Source: Diadema setosum
Taxonomy: Eukaryota > Echinodermata > Echinoidea > Diadematoida > Diadematidae
Assembly: GCA_033980235.1 (NCBI GenBank)
Contig: CM067079.1
Location: 30,432,647 to 30,496,646, forward strand
DNA length: 64,000 nucleotides
Reading direction: 5' to 3'
Shown here: positions 60,034 to 64,000 of the stretch, piece after piece
How the letters are laid out: each line of letters opens with the position of its first letter
Position numbering within the stretch: the first letter of the stretch is position 1
Notes under the pieces: generated by a model
The model's input: only the letters and a program-made list of their open reading frames with translations
What the model was told of the DNA's origin: nothing
Database searches by the model: none
Made by a program: the position numbers and the translations under genes

Positions 60034-61422
60034 TGTATATATATACATTTCATGCTGATTGGCTGGCTAATATACCTTTTCATTTGATAACAACTTGAAA
60101 ATGTTATGGACTTGCGCTTTAATTGATGTGGGTTGACAGAAGATAAGGTACACTGTGCCGAACCATACGTTGTGTGTGTAAGTGTTTGTGTGTGTGTGTG
60201 TGTGAGTGTGTGTGTGTGTGTGTGTGTGTTTGTGTGTGTGTGTGGGATGTCATTGCCCGTCTGGGGTGCTTCTGGCGTGTCAATTTTGTTAGCAGCAGCT
60301 ATGCAGGCGGGTCTGCGGTTTTGTGATTAAGGCACGTTGAACCACACCGAGTTCTGAGGTTTCACATCACTTCAGAACTCTAAATGATTCATGCATCTCC
60401 AATTGCTGAAAACGGATTCATATCAAAATTCGTGTTCGTTTGGTGCCTTTGGGAGAAGGTAAAGAGGGGTAAAACAGTTTGTGTAGGTGGCATTATGCTC
60501 ACTGCACCAAGATAACCTAGCTTTATCTGCTAGAGAAAAAAAAAACCCAGAAAGAAGTCAATTCGCAACACAAATAGTTGAATTTTGGACAACAGTCAGG
60601 TATATATAGGATTTAAGAGGATGGAACTCTGAGCATGTGCGATGAAAATACTTCCCATGACATACAAACTTGTACATCTATGACAGATTCTTACAGGACA
60701 GGAAGTTACATTAAATGTTCAAGTTTAATTGATGTCTTTGTTTGCATAGCTCTGTGTGTTACTTTCTTGGAGAATTCTTTGTAGATCAACAAAAACTTCA
60801 GGATTCTTTGGAGTAGGCGATCATGTATTGGTTAGATAAAATCTTAGCTTGACCAGTGAATCGAAATTATCACTTATATTCATATTTCATATCTATTTCT
60901 TGACATTGGTTTCATCTGTTTCCATGCACTTAAGATCGACAGGTGGCAAAACGAGTTACCGTTAATTGTGCTGCTTATATCACTCCCCAGGCTCCGCGCA
61001 TAGGAAGTGATCAATGTTAGCTGGTTTTGAAGCAGAGAAGGTTTATAGTGAGGTCATAACCAACAAAAGAAGATTAAAAAAAAATCAGAAACCAAGACAT
61101 CTTCATCTTTGGAAGGACCTGGATGAGCGGGGGAAAAAGTAGTCTGTGGCTGCTTGTCAGTCCTGTGCTACATGATATGGAGGGACAACATGAGTGTCCA
61201 CTGTGATAAATTATTATAGCTTATCTCATTTTTCCATTTTCCTCACTCCCATAACTGTGCCTATTTTAGACAAAAACATGATTTTGTTTTCTTTCGTTTA
61301 TAGTTTTCATTCTCCTTACGATACACGTCTTCAATTCTCTATCAGGTTGTGATCGTGTAATCGTGCAAGCTTGATTATCATTATCATCAGGAAATTATTA
61401 TTACCAGGAAGTTATTATTCTT

Positions 61423-61488
<66 letters not shown>

Positions 61489-61566
61489 GTCATCATCATC
61501 ATCACATTGATAATCTTCGTCATCATCATTGTGTATTGTAAACTCAGTGGGCAAAGTTATGACGCT
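60034..61566. other. non-coding with (GT)n and (TCA)n microsatellites
   Basis: GT repeats lie at about 60170-60243. A (TCA)n tract of about 27 units, with one CGTCA variant near 61489, spans about 61424-61504. No gene supported. Confidence 0.7.
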
Positions 61567-61942
61567 TTAAAGGGACCGTACAGTTCTGGCTGAGGTGAGG
61601 ATTTAGCTTTTAACGTTTTGCGTGATACGGAGAAACCACTCTATGAGATGTCAAAGAGCATGAAGGGGTATCAAAAGTTTATTTGATGAAAATCGGTTTT
61701 GAAATGGCTGAGATATCCAAAAACAAGGTGAAACAAAGAGATCCTAATAAAAGGCGTGGCCTGTCGCCTTTTATTTTTATCACTTTTTTTTTTATATCTC
61801 AGCCATTTGAAAACCAATTTTCATCAAATAAACCTTGAATCCTTCTTAAAATTACATGCTCTTTCATATTTCTTATTTATCTCACTTAAGAATGTTATAA
61901 ACCTGAATCCTCACCTCAACCAGTACTGTACAATCCCTTTAA
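61567..61942. mobile_element. TTAA-flanked fold-back MITE, 376 bp
   Basis: TTAA at both ends (61567-61570 and 61939-61942). The two halves are inverted copies: AGGGACCGTACAGTTCTGG against AGGGATTGTACAGTACTGG, both then TGAGGTGAGGATT, and further in TTTATTTGATGAAAAT and AAATGGCTGAGATAT. No transposase. Confidence 0.85.
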
Positions 61943-63111
61943 GCCACCGTTACTATTGACCAACTATACTGGTTGATACCTTTATCCCCATCAGGCCTAC
62001 AAATGAAAAAAATAAACAAACAAACGTACTTTGTCAAGGCATTGATTAAACGAATGCCTCTCTTATCGAATATCAATGTTCTACGTGAAATAGATTATCA
62101 TATATTATTTAGAAATATTTCATGACCTCTGGAGAAAAGGAGTATGTTCAAGAATTAAAAAGGCCCTTCTGGCACTTTCCTTTTTCGCATGAGAATCTAC
62201 AACGTAAATGCGATTTTGCATTTTTATAACGATTACTGTCATGATTATAATAATCTATATTTTTCCATTTATCTACCCCTTGATCTATTCACTATCTAGA
62301 TATACCTATATTTCGTTCCGTCTGTGTGTGTGTGTGTGCGTGTGTGTGTTAGTCTGTTTGTCTTTCTCTCTCTTAACTACACTGTACCACAACGATGACG
62401 AGTATACCAAGAGTAGATACATTGCGCAAAAGCTTGGTCAGTGCCCCCTCGCCCGGGAGCAGATTATGATATAAACTGCGGGAAGCATGATGCACGTTAA
62501 GCCAACAGGTGTTCCCGAATTTTGATTCACACCAATGTGATGCGTTTCAACACACATAGCTTTATCAGACATTAAAATACATTACTCTGTGTGTTTTAAT
62601 TATTTTGTGGGAAACAGGGAGGTTTTAGCAAGGAACGATGGCCTCACATTTCAAGTTTAATGGGAACGGGCAGACTAATAGAGACTCGAGAAAGAGAGGG
62701 GAGGGACAGAGACAGTGTGAGAGAAAGAAAAAGAGCGAATCAGATGAGAGGAAAAGAGATGAGATGACTCACGTAGTGCTTTACCTTGAACGAGTAGGTT
62801 TACCTTGAGGCAGAGTGACAGAGGAACTGATGTGTATACTGCCTGGCATTAACCGAGATTCTCTTTAAACTCACAGGAGACCATTTTAGCCTAAACACTC
62901 ACGTCCCCAGCCTGGCCTAACACATATTGCTGGCCTTATCAAAAGTAGCTTTAAGATATTTTGCCTTTCGTAGCTGTCCTAAGGGAAGGATTAATTCCAT
63001 CTTGAACACCATGAGGTCCATGGCATGTCCTTTACAACGACTGCACCAATGTGATAGGCCTGTATTATTTTGATAGGTTGGCAGCTGTTTGGTAAGCAGA
63101 ACTTAACATGC
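61943..63111. other. non-coding with short (GT)n tract
   Basis: A GT tract lies at about 62323-62350 and purine-rich sequence at about 62685-62765. No gene supported. Confidence 0.5.
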
Positions 63112-63688
63112 TTAAAGGGAAGATAAACCCCAAGAACAATGTGGATTGAGTGAAAGCAGCAACATTATTAGAACACATCAGTGAAAGTTTGAAGAAAATC
63201 GGACAATCGATGCAAAAGTTATGAATTTTTAAAGTTTTGATGTTGGAACCGCTGGATGATGGATGAGGAGACTACTGGAGGTTATGACGTATGAGTGGAC
63301 AACAATACCAAGAAAATATAAAGAAAATACTACAAAAATCAATTTTTCATAAAAATTACAAATTCCATCAACTTGATATTAACATATGTTAAGGGTAGCA
63401 ATTATTCCCCCTGCTTTCTGAAAGCGGTTGGTCCACTGCTCTTTCATAATTCTAGAAAAGTGAATTTTTGTTGAATTTCCTTTATATTTTCCTTGTATTG
63501 TTGTCCACTCATACGTCATAATTATCCTCTAGTAGTCTCCCCATCCAGCGGTTCCAACACCAAAACTTTAAAAATTCATAACTTTTGCATCGATTGTCCG
63601 ATTTTCCTCAAACTTTCATTGATGTGTTCTACTGATGTTGCTGCTTTCACTCAATCCACATTGTTCTTGGGGTTTATCTTCCCTTTAA
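63112..63688. mobile_element. TTAA-flanked fold-back MITE, 577 bp, well preserved
   Basis: TTAA at 63112-63115 and 63685-63688. Inverted arms of about 210-240 bp are nearly identical by eye (AGGGAAGATAAACCCCAAGA, TGGATTGAGTGAAAGCAGCA, GCAAAAGTTATGAATTTTTA, TATGACGTATGAGTGGACAA). Its arms match the old copy at 2689-3170. A 68-codon frame in the right arm is chance. No transposase; piggyBac-type target is inference. Confidence 0.9.
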
Positions 63689-64000
63689 CAAGGGTTTAAG
63701 GTTATTGTCAGCTTCAGAGGAATTCGTAACTTTTGAAAAGACATTACTGTTTGAATTATATTTCACCTGGATCTGTTTCCAAACGTAGTACGAATGCACC
63801 AGACTAATCGATGCATGGTGAGCAAATGCTTGCTTTGGTGATAATTGCTCCTTCTAATTCACAGAAACATTGTTAGACACGAAAGCGCTGCAATACCATT
63901 TTATAAAACCCATTATACAGTATGTCCCCCCCCCCAAAAAAAAAAAAAATACTATCGGATTTTCGCATTGATAACTTCCAATATCATTAAACTTTCTAAA
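63689..64000. other. non-coding, window end
   Basis: A C run then A run at about 63927-63948. Nothing else supported. Confidence 0.5.

Noticed and set aside
1..64000. CRISPR arrays, operons, bacterial promoters or phage genes
   Set aside because: No regular spacer arrays, no closely packed frames and no ribosome-site pattern; composition and repeats are those of animal nuclear DNA.

Overview
This window looks like AT-rich nuclear DNA from a marine invertebrate, most likely a deuterostome and probably an echinoderm such as a sea urchin. The reasons are: no dense gene layout; many dinucleotide and trinucleotide microsatellites; many fold-back MITEs; and two Ty3/gypsy-class LTR retrotransposons, one with the integrase-before-reverse-transcriptase order that is known from deuterostome Gmr1-like elements. 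The species is inferred, not shown. I cannot identify a host protein-coding gene with confidence; at most there is one weak candidate exon near 19.6 kb.

Layout. 1-30.3 kb is intergenic or intronic DNA with microsatellites, an old TTAA-flanked MITE (2689-3170), a possible RFX-type X-box cluster (about 5985-6063), a diverged local duplication (10019-10250), a short hAT-like MITE (22939-23104) and low-complexity tracts. 30795-37613 is a complete minus-strand gypsy element (Mag/K02A2.6-like by my reading) with identical 192-bp LTRs, a 5-bp target duplication, a tRNA-Leu-type primer site and a polypurine tract. Its single gag-pol frame is broken in the integrase by a complete tRNA-derived SINE (32452-32800) with its own 8-bp duplication. 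37.6-49.5 kb is rich in MITEs: a TTAA element (40005-40472), a CGGCCG-iterating palindromic element (41159-41759), a CCGAAT-iterating element (42425-43135) and a 2-kb element with terminal repeats, CRE palindromes and tRNA-like boxes (44620-46677). A C/T-rich minisatellite follows (about 48.13-49.0 kb).

49506-57950 is a second complete minus-strand retrotransposon with 1832-bp LTRs (three differences seen between them), a tRNA-Pro-type primer site inside a potential stem, and one intact 1493-residue gag-protease-integrase-RT-RNase H frame. It sits inside the terminal arm of an older TA-flanked fold-back element whose body resumes at 57956 and ends at 58850. The last 5 kb holds a near-perfect 65-nt hairpin (59063-59127) and three more MITEs (59712-60031, 61567-61942, 63112-63688).

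The main biological story is layered mobile DNA: two young LTR elements, one already hit by a SINE and one landed in a MITE, on a background of several MITE families. The Gmr1-like element is the only locus here that looks coding-competent.
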